From: Anaeramoeba flamelloides
Taxonomy: Eukaryota > Metamonada > Anaeramoebidae
Direction of reading: 5' to 3'
NCBI GenBank assembly: GCA_027625915.1
Contig: JANTQA010000008.1
Coordinates: forward strand, 3,799,001-3,863,000
Length of the DNA stretch: 64,000 nucleotides
Part shown: positions 1 to 12,440 of the stretch, one piece after another
Numbering within the stretch: position 1 is the first letter of the stretch
Layout: every line of letters starts with the position of its first letter
Program-made: the position numbers and the translations under genes
The notes under the pieces: generated by a model
Told to the model about the DNA's origin: nothing
What the model saw: the letters and a program-made list of their open reading frames with translations, nothing else
The model's database searches: none

Positions 1-400
1 TTTCTTGTTATTTCTTAATTCAAAAAAAAACTCCGTTATCTTTTCCAGAATTTAAAAGAATTGAGAAAAATCTTTGATTTTACTCTATTCTTTTAAATCC
101 TGTAAAATATTGGCACTTGAAGGCACTCTATGAAACTTGGCGGTACCTTACCACACTCTAAGATATTTTCCTTATTTTTAACTTTTTTTTTAGAAATTTC
201 AATAAAAAATTATAATTGTCTTGATCATTAAATTATAACAAGATCAATAATGAATCTTTATTTTGAAAAATATCTTTGATTCTTTCTTCTTTATTTTCAA
301 ATTATTTTTATTATTTAGGTTATTTTTTAAAATCCAAAATTGTCCTTCTTTCCAGATGGTAATTTGTCACAGAAATAATCGATTTTTATTATTCTTATAT
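1..400 (-). mobile_element. LINE 3' fragment with long tail (copy A)
   Basis: Read on the minus strand, about 370-190 aligns by eye with the last ~200 nt of the LINE coding region at 56.75-56.95 kb, with many substitutions. It is followed (190-1) by the palindromic tail seen also at 40.05-40.4 kb, including the phrase GGCACTTGAAGGCACTC in the plus direction. The copy is heavily 5'-truncated and its 3' terminus runs off the window. The 63-codon plus-strand open frame at 263-454 lies antisense to this fragment and is not a gene. Confidence 0.6.
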
Positions 401-1194
401 ATATTAAGAGATTTAGGAATAACACAAAATTTGATAAAAATACTAATATTCTAAAATCTTATAATTTAAATTAATATTTCTAAAAGAATCTTTTTATCAA
501 AAAATAAAAATCTAAAAGAAGAACAGAATAAAATAAAATTACAAATGATCTTTTCCTTTTCAATACCCATAAAATCAAAAAAAAAAAAAATGTTACAAAC
601 TTTTTGGTTCAATTTCTAAGTTTCGTTTTTATATTTGTTTGTTGTAGATTTGAAATAATGATTTTTATTGATTTAAATACAAAGAAACTTTGCCAATTAG
701 TTGATTTTCAATATGTTATTTAAAAATGAAATATTTATGAAGTCAAGTTATGTAATTTTGAATATGTTCTATGAAAGGAAATGTTTTCAAATAGAGTCAT
801 CAAATTTTAAAAATGGAAATTGAATTAATATTTTTATTACATTTTTTTGTGTTTATCAGTTTTATTGAAGAAGTGTACATTACACTCTAGATTCACTTTG
901 ACTTATATTCCTTTCGATATTTAAATGTAAATTGTAAATTTCACAATTATTAAATAACGAAGATAATTCCAAACTATCTTTGATTTATAATTATTTCATT
1001 AAAGAATTATTTTTTTTATTTTGTTTTAGAAATATTAATCTTTATTTTTCATTTGAAGGGCATATTAAGAAAAGTGATCAATAATTTCTATTATTCCTTA
1101 ATGTTTATATTTTAAACCTAAATAAAAATTATGATTGTTAAAAACTTTTCAAAAAAATTGTTATATATTTAACTTTATGGTTCATTTTTGAGAC
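401..1194. other. AT-rich intergenic DNA
   Basis: No open frame of note, RNA gene or repeat boundary was recognised here; only A and T runs and simple AT-rich sequence. Confidence 0.6.
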
Positions 1195-1892
1195 TAAACT
1201 CTGTTTCAGTCAAAGGGGCCAACATTTTTTTCAAATACCAATTATTTTATATAATTGATCTTTCAAGAACAAATAAGAAATAAGCATAATAATGCACATT
1301 AAAGAATTGTTGATATGTGTCCGAAAGAAAACGAATTAATCAATAAATTTTCTTAAAAATTGAAAAACAAAATTCTTATGCCCTATTGAGAAAAACAAAA
1401 ATATTCATTTTGATCTTCTACTGATATTTGAATAATAAATAGGAAACAATTTTCACTTCATTTTCCATACTTTTCTTTTAGAAATCAAGTCCCCAAACGA
1501 AGTGTGTTGGGATTTGTGGTCTCTATTTGAAAAAGGAAATGAAAATGAAGTGAAAAATTTTTCACATTTATTAAACAAATATCCTGGTCAATATTGAATA
1601 GAATTCCAATATAAATCAATATGATTTCTCAACAATCATTTTCATGGTTTCAATACCTTAGAATAACACATTTTTACCAAGTGAACATTGATCTTGCAAT
1701 AAAAAAAAATTTTGCAACTGAATTACGTTTTTAAAAGAAAAAAATCAAAAACAAACAAAAAAAAATGTGAAAAAATGATTTCAATTTTGAAAATTTCCAA
1801 AATAAAATTTTTCTTCAAATATCTATGCAAACTCTTTAAACACATGTATTTCACCCATTACAACTGGACCGCTTTGACTGAAAAATAGTTTA
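1195..1892. mobile_element. Non-autonomous TIR element R1, copy 1 (empty site)
   Basis: A ~700 bp unit bounded by imperfect inverted repeats: the left end reads TAAACTCTGTTTCAGTCAAA and the right end read backwards is TAAACTATTTTTCAGTCAAA. It aligns along its length with 60645-61672. An internal inverted repeat (about 1425-1575) forms a hairpin whose arms contain CACTTCATTTTCC. There is no coding capacity. At about 1567-1590 the sequence is continuous where copy 2 carries a ~330 bp insertion, so this copy shows the pre-insertion state. The superfamily is not assigned. Confidence 0.7.
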
Positions 1893-2024
1893 TTTCAAAA
1901 TTTGGTATTTTTCAAAACTAAACAATTGTACAATGCCACTAATTCCTTTCTGAACTAATTTTCTTCTTTTTACATGCTTTTTATTATCTTTTTATTAAAT
2001 ATCTTTCTTTTTAACTTTAAATAG

Positions 2025-2096
2025 ATTGAAAATGTTTTTGATGCAGTTAATATAAGTATTATAGAAAATACATTGAAAGACGGTGGCTATATGTAA
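2025..2096 (+). CDS. Putative terminal exon, small-GTPase-like tail
   Basis: A pyrimidine-rich stretch ending in AAATAG is followed by 23 sense codons and a TAA stop. The peptide starts IENVFDAVNISIIEN and ends GGYM. The start resembles the last helix of Rho/Rac/Rab GTPases, where a G-x-x-N-V-F-D pattern is common. The stretch is too short to be significant alone and no upstream exon was identified. The R1 element lies just upstream and would sit in the intron. It could be chance. Confidence 0.22.
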   Translation: MENVFDAVNISIIENTLKDGGYM

Positions 2097-5000
2097 GAAT
2101 TATTATAATTAAATTTTTTTAAAAAAAAATTAGAATTCCAAGATCAAACCTTGTGGATATTTTCAAATAATTTTAATTTTCTAATTAATTTTTTTATTGT
2201 TTTTTTTTTTTTTTTAATTCTAAAATTATCAAATAAATTAAAAACAACATACATATATTTTTTAAAAAAAAATTAAATTAACATAATTCATAAATTTTAA
2301 TTTTAATTAATTTCGATAAACAATAAAAAAATACAAATAAAAATAAAAATAATTTATAATAAAATTATCCTAACATTTATATTTCAATTAAGGAATTTAC
2401 ATTTTAATTCCAAAAATTTTTTCATATTTTTTTTCAGATTAAATTGAAATATAAAATATTATTTTCTTTTCAATGCAAATTGTTTTTGTTACAAATCAAA
2501 AATAATCATTATTGGAGAAAAAACTCTATTTAATATTCTAAAATCTTTTTCAAAAAAAGGCCACACCTCTCAAATCATCAATACTATTGCATTTGATTGT
2601 TAATAATATTATTATTTATTGGTGATTTTCATTTTAATTTTTCATTTTTTGTTTTTTTATTTATTGGATATTGAACAGTTTGAAAATGAAAAAACAAGAT
2701 AAGAAGAAACAAATTATGAAATAATCTATCAGTATAAAAACGGAAACTGTTTAAGTTTGATTTCGAATGAGGTAGATATAGGAATTAAGAAAGACCATTA
2801 TTGGATTGATGTCTGTAACAAAGAAAAAAGAAAATATCGAAAAAAACAATTCCAACAAAATACCCAGATTAATTTCGTCTTTATATTGAAAATGAGACTT
2901 TAAAGAACAAAAGTTTGATTTGTAAAGAATTATCAATAAAATATAAAGAAATTTTTCCCCAATTCACCTTGTTCACGATTTTATTGTTTTTTATAATTTT
3001 TAATCTGTACAATTTACAAAACAAGATTTCTGATATCAAATAAAAGCACACACCAATTGTTAAAATATTGAATTTTAATATTTATTGTTTTGTTTTACTG
3101 ACTTTTAAAGATTCAGGTTGGGTGTTTTTTTTATATTTTAAAGACTTTCTTAGATTTTCGAATGATACTACAATTAATTTTAACCAATTATGAATAATTC
3201 TCGAAATTTTTTGTTCCATTTTATTTGAAAAAAATTTTATTATACTTTGAATTTTTTTATAATTAAATTTACTCCAAATCGTTTTTAACAGTTATTCTTG
3301 ATTTCAATAAATTTTCAATTTTAATAAGCGACGCTCTTAGAGTTTTAAGTGTTTTTTTATCAATAATGAGAATTGAATTTAATTATTATTTTTTTCTTTA
3401 AAATAGATTGATTTTTTTTTTACAAAAAGTATTTTGAATTTTCTATTTTTTTTTTTTCATAAAAAGAAAAATAAAAAACTGTTAATTTAAAACAAAGAAA
3501 AGAAAAAGAGAAAGAAATGAAAGAAAGTAGCATTTATTGGTAAGGGTTAAGTGCTCAAGAGCTCTTAATCTGTTAAAGAGAGAGTTTTGAAGTAACTAAA
3601 TTTATGACTCCTAATTCAAAGAGTAGTCAAAATGAATCTTTGTAATTATAGTCATTAGAAGTATTTTATACCCAATACAGTTTTCTGGAAAAAGAAGAAG
3701 AAGAAGAAGAAGAAAAAAAAGTGTAAAAAATGAAGAGTGGAAAAAAAAAATTAGATATAAAAATAGTATAAGTATTGAGATAATATATGTTTCTGGTGAG
3801 TTGAATGGCTTGCTATTTAGACTTGTATTTTAATTCATGTTTTCTTCGATCATGCTGTTTCAAATAAAAGAAAGTAAAAAAAATAAAAAAAATCAAATTT
3901 GTGATAAACTAAAGTAACCTAAATAACCTGTACAAGGAATATGTACACAAAAAAGTCAAGAAAATAATTATTTTACAATAATAAAAGTTAACTAAGCCAA
4001 TAAAAGTAAAATAATAATAATAATAAATTGATAAAGTGATTAATTAGGATAAAACAAGAAATTAGATTCATATTAAGATACCTGATTATTACAAAATTTC
4101 ACAAGTTTTGTTTAAAAGATTTAAAATAATATAAATTTAGATCTACATCAAAAAATAGAAATTTTGATCAAGTACTTTATTTTTTCTAAAATGTGTTTAA
4201 AAAAATATAATTAAAATTTTGTTGTTTTAAAACAAATTTCTGAAGAAAAAAATTTTTACTTTTATTTCTAATCATAAGACTTTATATGAAAAAACATATT
4301 TATTCATATTTCAGCGAGAATACTTACATTTTTCTAATCATCAATCTTTTCAGGGTAAAGTTCATTCCTTTTTTATTTCTAAATAAGCTAAAAAAATCTT
4401 TGATTGTTTATTTTATTTTAATTGGATTATTTAAATATCAAATATCTTTATTTTCTTATTTTTTTTTACCCAGATTTTGATTATACTAAAATGTTCAATA
4501 GTTCAAAGATATAGTAATTATATTATTGGTATTTTTTTTTTTTCAAACTTCAACAAAAAATAATAATTATTGATTTTTACTTTTTTTTTAAAGATTTTTA
4601 TTGTTTTTTTTAGAATTTTAACATTAAGAAATTTTATTATTATTCTTAGTAACTCAAAATCTAAATACATTAATCTATTAATCATAAATATAAGATAATT
4701 TTGTTAATTTTTTGATAAATAAATTAAATTATAAAAAGGCATTTGTGAGAATATTCATATTTTTTTAAGATAAAATTTCAATAATTATTAAATCAAAAGA
4801 AAAATGAAAATTCATTTCTTTAGGTAAAAATTCAACTTTTACTCTGATGAATTATATCTAAAACTTCAATTTAAACAATAGAAAATAATTAAAAAAAAAA
4901 ATACAAAATAATTTCATTTATTTTATTCAAATTAAATAAATAAATTTCTTTTTTAATAGATAAAGTAATCCACAATATTTTTTACTGAAAAAAAAAAAAA

Positions 5001-6141
5001 ATCAAAATAACTTTTAAATATTATTCAAAGATAATAAAATAATTTTCGAAACGAAGTAAAATTTTTTTGAATTTTGTTATTGCTAAAAATTTGAAAAAAA
5101 TCTTTCTGAAAATTGAATTTTTCAATCTAAATTAATCCAGATCTTGTAAAATAATTTTTGAAATATGGTCTCTTATTCAATAATATTATTTATTTTGTGT
5201 ATAGATTTTAAAAAGTCATGTTTTAAAAAATGATAAAAATTTAAAAAAAAAATCAATTATTAATCTAACTCGAACTATTGTCAAAATCATTTAAATTTAA
5301 AAAAAATCTTGTTGAAAAAATTTCCAAATTTTACAATGAAAAAAAAATATTATTTTTTTTTCAAATTTAATTTATTTTTTTTTTTTTTTTTAAAATCGTT
5401 AAGAATCAAATATATATATATATATATATATATTTCTATTGAATGGTAATCAATAGAAAAAACAAATTTTCTACGTGATATCAAAATATCTTGTACAATG
5501 AATAAATAATTTTATAGGTTTTTAGGCAATGTTGGGGTGCAAAGCTCCCTCCCAAAAAAAAAAAATTTCCAGTAGAGTATGATGTGTTTTAAACATTAAA
5601 AATATGAAATTTTTGCTATGTATACAAACTTTTCAAAAAAAAAAAAAAATTTAGAATTATTTATTTGGAAAAATAACAAAATCACAATTACCAAGAAAAA
5701 ATTTCAAATGATTGAAAATTTTTTTTCAAGTTATTTTTTATTGTAGGTAACTATACAATTTTTAAATATAAAATTTTCTTTCAAAGATAATTGTTTATAA
5801 ATTCCATATTTTATAATCCTTTGATAACAATTTAAATTAAAATTTTTTATTTCAAAGGCTATTGTTATTGGGGTTTCTAATGGATTTAGTTGCATAATAA
5901 TCAGTTTTTTTACATTTTTATTTCTTTTATTTTCCTCTTCATCACCATCTTCGTCTTCTTATTTGACAATGATTTAAATTCGAGCATGTAAAGTTTTCAA
6001 ATTTTATTTTGTTCTTTACTTTATGACAATAGAAAAATATAAAAGAAACAACTTTTGAATTTTTCGGGTAAAAAGAGAACTATTAAAAAAATAATAATAA
6101 AAATAAAAAGAATTTTTAGAAAATATTCAAAAAAAAAAGGT
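2097..6141. other. AT-rich intergenic DNA with one decayed repeat
   Basis: Mostly A/T runs. About 2680-2970 shares a segment with 18450-18650: read on the minus strand, both contain the peptide-like stretch YKSNFCSLKSHFQ, with a short indel between them, which suggests a decayed dispersed repeat that may once have coded. A GAA/AAG microsatellite lies at about 3690-3712 and a (TA)n tract at about 5411-5432. No convincing gene was seen. Confidence 0.5.
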
Positions 6142-9100
6142 TTATTTTTTTTTTGAAAATCTTCTAAACATTCTACTTTTTTTATTTTCTTTACTGTTTG
6201 GGCTAATATTTGTTGGAAAAAACGGAACTTCTTGGTCTTTAATTTTAACTGGATTTCTTTTCTCTTTTTTCAATTTTTGGAACACGGGTTGATGAGCTTT
6301 TAAAGAAAGTAAATTTACCATTTTCATTTGGTCTGTTTGCTCAATAATTAGCCCCATTATCAAATTTTCATTGTTCTGATTATTTTTAAAAATCGTTTTT
6401 GAAAACTCAACTGCATCATCTTTAATATCATCTATCCTCAAATTGGATTTATCAATAATATTTTTATATAAGGATTCCAAATTATCATCTGATTGCAAAG
6501 AAGGTATTAATGGATTTAAATCTTTAATACTTGCAAGTCTCAATCTTTTGATTAGTGTATAAAACTGTTTTAAATAAATTCTTTGGTGTAAAATGATTTC
6601 AAATGTTTTTTTTAGTTCCTTTATCCCATTTAATTCTTTCTTATTGTTCAAACCGCCCTTTTTATTTAGATTTTCATCATCGTCATCATCACCATCATCA
6701 TCACCATCACCATTAAAGTCAAGATCAAAATCAAAATCAAAATCATCATTATTATATAATTCTGAATTGATGATTTTCTTGATTGGCTTTTCTGGTATTA
6801 TTGGATCAAGTATATTTGAAAAAAGGTTTGTTCCATTAAGTTTTCCAAACCACGGATCAGAATTGTTTCCATTATTATCATTTGTTTGATGATCAGTAAA
6901 AATTTGTGGAATATTATGATTTGGCAATATTTTTACAGATAATAAATTATCAGTATTAAGAAAAGAACTATCTTGATCATCGTTATTAGATTCTTCATCC
7001 AACCAAGTATTATTATTCTTATTTATATGATTATTTTGAAATGTATTATCACTACTGTATAAACGACCATTCTTCTTTTTCGAATTAACACCACCATTAT
7101 TACCATTACCATTATGATTATTCTTAACTGAACCAAGAATATCATATTTATATTTTAATGATTTGAATTCTTTTTCAAATTGTAATAATTTATTTTCCTT
7201 TTCTTTTTTTTCATTTTGTAATTTCAAATTCTCAAAGTTTAATTTTTCAATATCACTTTTTAAAGAAGAATATAAATTATTATCATGTTTGTTATCACCC
7301 TCATTATTTAATAATTTTAAATTATTTTTCAAATTTTTAATTTTTGTTTTTTGTTGTTTTTTTTTTAAAATCGATTTCTCATTCATTTCTTGAATTAAGA
7401 TTAATTTGTTTTTCAATTTTTCAATTTCTACTAATTTTTGATTCAATTCATTTTGAATTAATTTTTTAGTTTTTTTTTCTTGACTTAATTTTATTTTTGA
7501 TTTTTTTAATTTTTCTAGTAAATTGTTATTTTGAAAAGATAATAACGAAGTGTCATTTAATTTTGGAGAAAGTGATTGATTGGAATCAATCTCCTTTTGG
7601 GACAATTTATCCATAATATTTTGCAACTCTTGAATTTTTTTTGCTTGTTCAATTTTTAACTGGGAAATTTTGGTTTTCAATTTTTGCTTTTTTCCATTCA
7701 ATTTGAATTCTTTTAATTTACTTTCCTTGAGATCCGTTTTCAATTTTTCTAAATTTTGATTTGTTTTAATCAAATCTAATTCTAAATTGCTTATTTTTAA
7801 TAAAAATTGTTTTTCATTTTCTTGGGATATTCTTAATTTATCATTTTGTTCATTAAATTGCTTTTCACTGTTTTGGAATTTTTCTTTTAAAAGTAAATAA
7901 TCAAAATTTTTTTTATCTAATTGATTTTTAATATCATTGTATTCATTTTTTTTTTCGTTTATTTCCCTTCTTAATTTCAATTTTTCTTTGATTAATTGCT
8001 GGTCACCATTATCACGTTTATTATTACTAAACTTGTCTGTAATTTGAAGATTTTGATTGTTAAAAATTGAATTATTTAAATTTTTATCTTTTTCTAATTT
8101 TAATTCATTTTCTAGATTTGTGACATTCGATTTTTGATCTTCAAATTTTGATTTGAAATTGTTTTTTTTTTTAATTTCTTGTTTTAGCTTTTTTTCCATT
8201 TTTTCAAGTTTATTATTATTCTCTCTCAGATTAGTCTCTTGTTTAATATTTTTATCTTTCAAATATTCTATTAAATTGTTTTTTTCTTTAATTAATCCAT
8301 TGCTCTGTTCATTTTCATTCTTTAATTTGATATTTTTTTTACTTAATTTTAAATTGCTTTCTTTAAGTTTTGAATTATTGTCCTGAAAGGATATTAACTG
8401 CTTTTTCTTTTTCCCAATTTCTGTTTTCAATATCATTACATCATTTTCAAATTTTTCCTTTGACTCTTTAATTTCGATTTGCTTTTCTAGTACTGTTGCC
8501 TTTAATGTGTTCATTTTGTGCTCCAGCTGCACAATTTTTAATTCCTCCCCTACTGATCCTGTTTCGCTTGCAGATTTGACAATCATTTGATTGATGACTT
8601 GGTTTAGTCTTTTGATTTCATTTTGCAACTTGGTTTCAGATTGGCTCCCATTTTGTAATTGCTTCTGGAAAACCTTGACTTTCTCTTTTTCATTGTGCAA
8701 ATTGGTCTCCAATTTCCGCTTTTCTAATTGGAAATATTTTTCCTTGACATAAAAACTTTGATTCTCTTCCTCCAATTGCCTTTGTAAACGTGTTAGCTTT
8801 TTGTTGCTTGTTTGTAATTCCTCAACCAATTCAAAATTCCTTTTCTCTGTTTTCGTTTGTAATTTTCGAGTTTCAATTAATTTCTCAATTTTGATTTGAT
8901 AATTTAAATTGTCTTCTCTTAATGTTAAGATCTCCTTTTCCAATTCCTCTTGCTCTTCAATTGAATACAGCCGTTCTTCGTTATGGTAAACACTCTGATC
9001 GACTTTATTAATCAATTTCTTTGTATTCTTTTGATTTTCCAGCTGGCGCTGGAATTTGGAGTTGTCAATTTCGTTTTGCACCAAGAGGCCTTCTAAAAAT

Positions 9101-9594
9101 TGGATTTTCTTATTTTTGCGTAACAACTCATGCACCATTTGCTGCTCTTGCTCTTGGATCCCATTTAATTTTCCCAAGATTTCTTTTTTTTGCTTTTCCA
9201 CTTTACGGTATTTGGAATTGGCCTGTTCTACCTCGCCTTTGATCTCATTATTTTGCGTTCTCAAATATTCGTTTTCTTCATAAAGCTTTTCGGCGATCTC
9301 TTTGATCTTTATTATATTTTGCTTGAGTTCTTCATTTTCTTGCTCTTGTTGTTCCAATTCTTGTTTTAGATTTTCGTTTTTTGTTCTCCTGTTAAGAGTC
9401 AAGTCTGACTGATCAATATCGCCTAAATCATAATTTGATTTTTTTTTTTTTTTTTTTTTGGTTTTGGTTAGATCCTGAATACTTGGTGTACTTTCTTCAC
9501 TTGTAAAGGAAATGCTTCTCCGAAGACGTTTTTTTTTTGTTTCTTGTGTTTGGATTTTTCTTGTTATTTTGATATTTGGCTTTTTGCTCATCAA
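6142..9594 (-). CDS. Large coiled-coil protein, function unknown
   Basis: A single uninterrupted frame of 1150 residues. Residues 1-60 are basic with a lysine homopolymer. From about residue 70 to 820 the protein is almost entirely Glu/Lys/Gln/Leu/Asn heptad-like sequence, expected to form a long rod. Residues ~820-930 are Asn/Gly-rich and disordered, followed by an Asp-rich tract (~945-985). The last ~165 residues look more globular (hydrophobic residues and prolines) and end in a basic tail rich in Arg and Lys. No membrane segment or signal peptide is visible. The architecture resembles golgins, centrosomal and other tether or scaffold proteins, but such similarity is compositional and no family motif was recognised. 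Codon use and AT content match the neighbouring genes. The start is the first Met after an upstream stop-rich stretch. Short plus-strand frames inside it are antisense shadows. Confidence 0.9.
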   Translation of the reverse strand: MMSKKPNIKITRKIQTQETKKKRLRRSISFTSEESTPSIQDLTKTKKKKKKKSNYDLGDIDQSDLTLNRRTKNENLKQELEQQEQENEELKQNIIKIKEIAEKLYEENEYLRTQNNEIKGEVEQANSKYRKVEKQKKEILGKLNGIQEQEQQMVHELLRKNKKIQFLEGLLVQNEIDNSKFQRQLENQKNTKKLINKVDQSVYHNEERLYSIEEQEELEKEILTLREDNLNYQIKIEKLIETRKLQTKTEKRNFELVEELQTSNKKLTRLQRQLEEENQSFYVKEKYFQLEKRKLETNLHNEKEKVKVFQKQLQNGSQSETKLQNEIKRLNQVINQMIVKSASETGSVGEELKIVQLEHKMNTLKATVLEKQIEIKESKEKFENDVMILKTEIGKKKKQLISFQDNNSKLKESNLKLSKKNIKLKNENEQSNGLIKEKNNLIEYLKDKNIKQETNLRENNNKLEKMEKKLKQEIKKKNNFKSKFEDQKSNVTNLENELKLEKDKNLNNSIFNNQNLQITDKFSNNKRDNGDQQLIKEKLKLRREINEKKNEYNDIKNQLDKKNFDYLLLKEKFQNSEKQFNEQNDKLRISQENEKQFLLKISNLELDLIKTNQNLEKLKTDLKESKLKEFKLNGKKQKLKTKISQLKIEQAKKIQELQNIMDKLSQKEIDSNQSLSPKLNDTSLLSFQNNNLLEKLKKSKIKLSQEKKTKKLIQNELNQKLVEIEKLKNKLILIQEMNEKSILKKKQQKTKIKNLKNNLKLLNNEGDNKHDNNLYSSLKSDIEKLNFENLKLQNEKKEKENKLLQFEKEFKSLKYKYDILGSVKNNHNGNGNNGGVNSKKKNGRLYSSDNTFQNNHINKNNNTWLDEESNNDDQDSSFLNTDNLLSVKILPNHNIPQIFTDHQTNDNNGNNSDPWFGKLNGTNLFSNILDPIIPEKPIKKIINSELYNNDDFDFDFDLDFNGDGDDDGDDDDDENLNKKGGLNNKKELNGIKELKKTFEIILHQRIYLKQFYTLIKRLRLASIKDLNPLIPSLQSDDNLESLYKNIIDKSNLRIDDIKDDAVEFSKTIFKNNQNNENLIMGLIIEQTDQMKMVNLLSLKAHQPVFQKLKKEKRNPVKIKDQEVPFFPTNISPNSKENKKSRMFRRFSKKK

Positions 9595-10353
9595 GTTAAT
9601 TAAAAAACGAAAAAAAATTATTAATTCTTTTTTTGATGAACTAAAAAAGAATTAAAAATCAAAAAATGATCTTGTTTCCTTGTCTAAAGTCCAGAATTTA
9701 TGTTAACTTAATGTTATTGTTTATTCATTTTTCTTCAAAATTATGTATTCTTATTTTGGAAAAAAAATATTTCACTTTTTAACTTTCGATTTGATTTTAT
9801 TGTATTTTTCCCTTCTATTTAAGGACAATTCTAATTTTATAGACATCATCCCACAGATATTATTTTATGATTTCAAATCTATTTCTGAACTTCAAAGAAT
9901 GTTCCGTAGATAGTTCTTGTTAAAATTGCAAATATGGCTTGTTTTTTTCGAAAATTCTTCAATCTAAAAAGCTATTTACTTGGATAAATTCTAATAATTA
10001 CTTGAAAAGTTCTGATAATCAAAGGTTCATCATATTTATATCTATTCATCTATTTTTAAATATAATAAACTCTTGTGTAAGTAATAATGTTGACTTGATA
10101 ATAAATTGATTTGACCTTTTCAGAATGTTAAAAAAGAATGACTTTATAGTTAATGTTGAAATGTTTGATAGTGAATAAAAGTTATTTTTTTTAATTTTCC
10201 ATTAAAAAATCATCAAAAGACAAATATCTTTGCTTTGGTTTGTTCAAAAATTCATTTAATTTTTTCATCAAATGTTTTGATCAAAAATCCTATTATTGTA
10301 AGTGTGTGACTTTCAAAGAATTTAAATTTTAAAAATCCTTCTTCTAAGTTAAT
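9595..10353. other. Intergenic, upstream of the coiled-coil gene
   Basis: AT-rich DNA that must hold the promoter of the minus-strand coiled-coil gene. No TATA-like or other specific motif stands out against the AT background. Confidence 0.5.
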
Positions 10354-10887
10354 ATAAACCCCGTTCCAAAAATTTGGACACACCTAAAATCAAAAATAGG
10401 CAAAAAAAACCCCAATTTATTGTATTTTCCCAAACCTAATATAAAACCACATTTAAGTTACAAGGTATTAATGTTTTTATAAGTAATCATTTTCATCCAA
10501 ATAAAAGAAAAAAATTTAAAACTCAAAAATAAAAACAGGTGTGTCCAAAATAATGAAACGAGCAAAACAAAAAATGTATTGGTAAATTTGTTGAAATTTC
10601 ACCAACCATTGTTGATCGATCAAATGATAAGATACCATCTACCAATTGTATTTGATTTTCCAATTTAACAAACTCAACACTAACCTTCTATCAACCATTG
10701 AAAAAAATTTCGAGATCTAACCAAACAGATTACGTAACTGCAAAAAAGGAAATGAAAACAAAAACAAAAAAGACAAAAAATGAAATAGTTTGTAAAATCA
10801 AAATTATTTCCAATTTGAATTTAAAGTACAGTAATGATGTTCTTTCAACTATATAAACTGTGTCCAAATTTTTGGAATCTAGTTTAT
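10354..10887. mobile_element. TIR element family T, copy 1
   Basis: A ~530 bp unit whose ends are inverted repeats: the left end has TTCCAAAAATTTGGACACAC and the right end carries TGTCCAAATTTTTGGAA, with flanking ATAAAC/GTTTAT. An internal block around GTTGATCGATCAAATGATAA recurs in diverged form near 20.9, 39.73 (reverse), 58.57 and 59.42 kb. No ORF. The ends and the AT-rich target suggest a Tc1/mariner-type MITE; this is inferred. Confidence 0.6.
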
Positions 10888-12052
10888 TTGGTATTCAACT
10901 ATTATCTAACATTAAATTCCAATAGTGTTTAGGGTAGTAATAATATTATATATTTTTTTTTCTCAAAGGTAATAGGGTGAATATTTTTACAATAATATAC
11001 CATTAAGCCCAATAAAAAAACTAGATCTATCAACTTTAGAGAAATTAAACAACATTTTTTAAAAGGGTTCATTTTGGAAATAAATTTTCAGTTAAAAGAT
11101 CTCAATCCTTTTTGTTTATATTTTTGGATCAATTTAGGAAAAGAAGAACAATTTTCTAAAAATTTTTATTATGATAAAAATCTTACTTTTAATAATTTCT
11201 GATTCTTTATATGAACTAATAACACTGAATATTTTAATCTTCTTTTTTTAATACTAAAATTTTAAATTAAATCTTGAATCCTTGAAGATCTAAATTAATT
11301 GATGATTTATTTTTTTTTTTAATTGTTTATGGCCGCGATTGAATCATGACCTATTACCCTTGGATGGAAGTGGTGATTTAAGAACTTAGTCGTAGATTTG
11401 AATATGTATTTGTAATTAATGTTAGTTAGTGGAACATAAGTATTTTTTTCTTTTGTTTTTTGTTTTATTATTTTTATTATTTTCTAATTCATCATTTATT
11501 CTGATCTCAAATATTTTAGTAAGTTTCTTGAAATTTATCAGATTAGGTAATAAAATTTTTCAAATATTAAGAGTTAATAACAAACTGTTATTATTATAAT
11601 AAGTTATTTGAGAATATATATTGTTTTTATTTGTATTAGAATTATTTATATGATTTGAAAATAGTTTTATTTGCTTTAAAATTTTTTAAAAATAGATAGA
11701 ATTAATAATAAAAATTATTGATGATCTTCAATATTTGGTTTATTATTGACTTACTGGAAAAAATAAGATTATATTATTAATGATTGATTAAAAATAATCA
11801 TATTTAAAGGTATTAATGATATTACATATTGAATTTTACAGTTTTTTAAAAGTTATTTTGGGATAATTATTAATTTAATGTTTTGGTTGTTTTTTTCTGA
11901 TTTTTTTTTTCAAGAAAAAAATGATTCTTACGGTTCTTTAGATAAATTAATTCTCTTTTTTCAAGTTTAAAATTATTATTATCGTTTTTTGAAAATTAAG
12001 TTTATTTTAAATACTGAATTATTTTATAACTTAGTTTTTTAGTTTTTATAGT
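10888..12052. other. AT-rich intergenic DNA
   Basis: No gene, RNA or repeat boundary was recognised in this stretch. Confidence 0.5.
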
Positions 12053-12440
12053 AAATTCAGTTCCATTTTTAAGACACAAATCTTTGAAAAAATTTAAGAA
12101 ACAAAAAAATCCAAAATTAAATCACTTTGTTATACAGTCAGTTCCAATTTTAAGGCACAAGCTTTCAACGAAATTTAAGGCACAAAAAAACTCAAATTAA
12201 AGCACAAAATTTGTAATTTTTTTTATTACAATTTATATAACTAGAATCTGAATTTTGTGCCTTAATTTGAGATTTTTATTGTGCTTTAAATTTCATTGAA
12301 AGTTTGTGACTTAAAAGTGAAACTGACTGTAAATTGTTTTTACCAAATTCATTTTACTCAAATTCGAGTTTTGTGATTTAATTTACAATTTTTTTATGTA
12401 TTAAATTATATTGAAAGTTAGTATACTAAAAGTGGAACTG
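12053..12440. mobile_element. Older palindromic MITE split by a younger copy
   Basis: The outer sequences (about 12053-12132 and 12332-12440) are the diverged left and right halves of the same ~200 bp MITE family as 12135-12329. The left half begins CAGTTCCATTTTTAAG and the right half ends AAAAGTGGAACTG. The younger copy sits at a TA in the middle, which gives a relative order of insertion. Confidence 0.65.
12135..12329. mobile_element. Palindromic TA-inserting MITE M1, copy 1
   Basis: Starts CAGTCAGTTCCAATTTTAAG and ends in the inverted counterpart CTGACTG, flanked by TA on both sides. The two arms pair over most of the ~195 bp, with motifs such as AAGGCACAA repeated in each arm. TA duplications and short TIRs fit the Tc1/mariner superfamily. 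No coding capacity. Confidence 0.8.
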
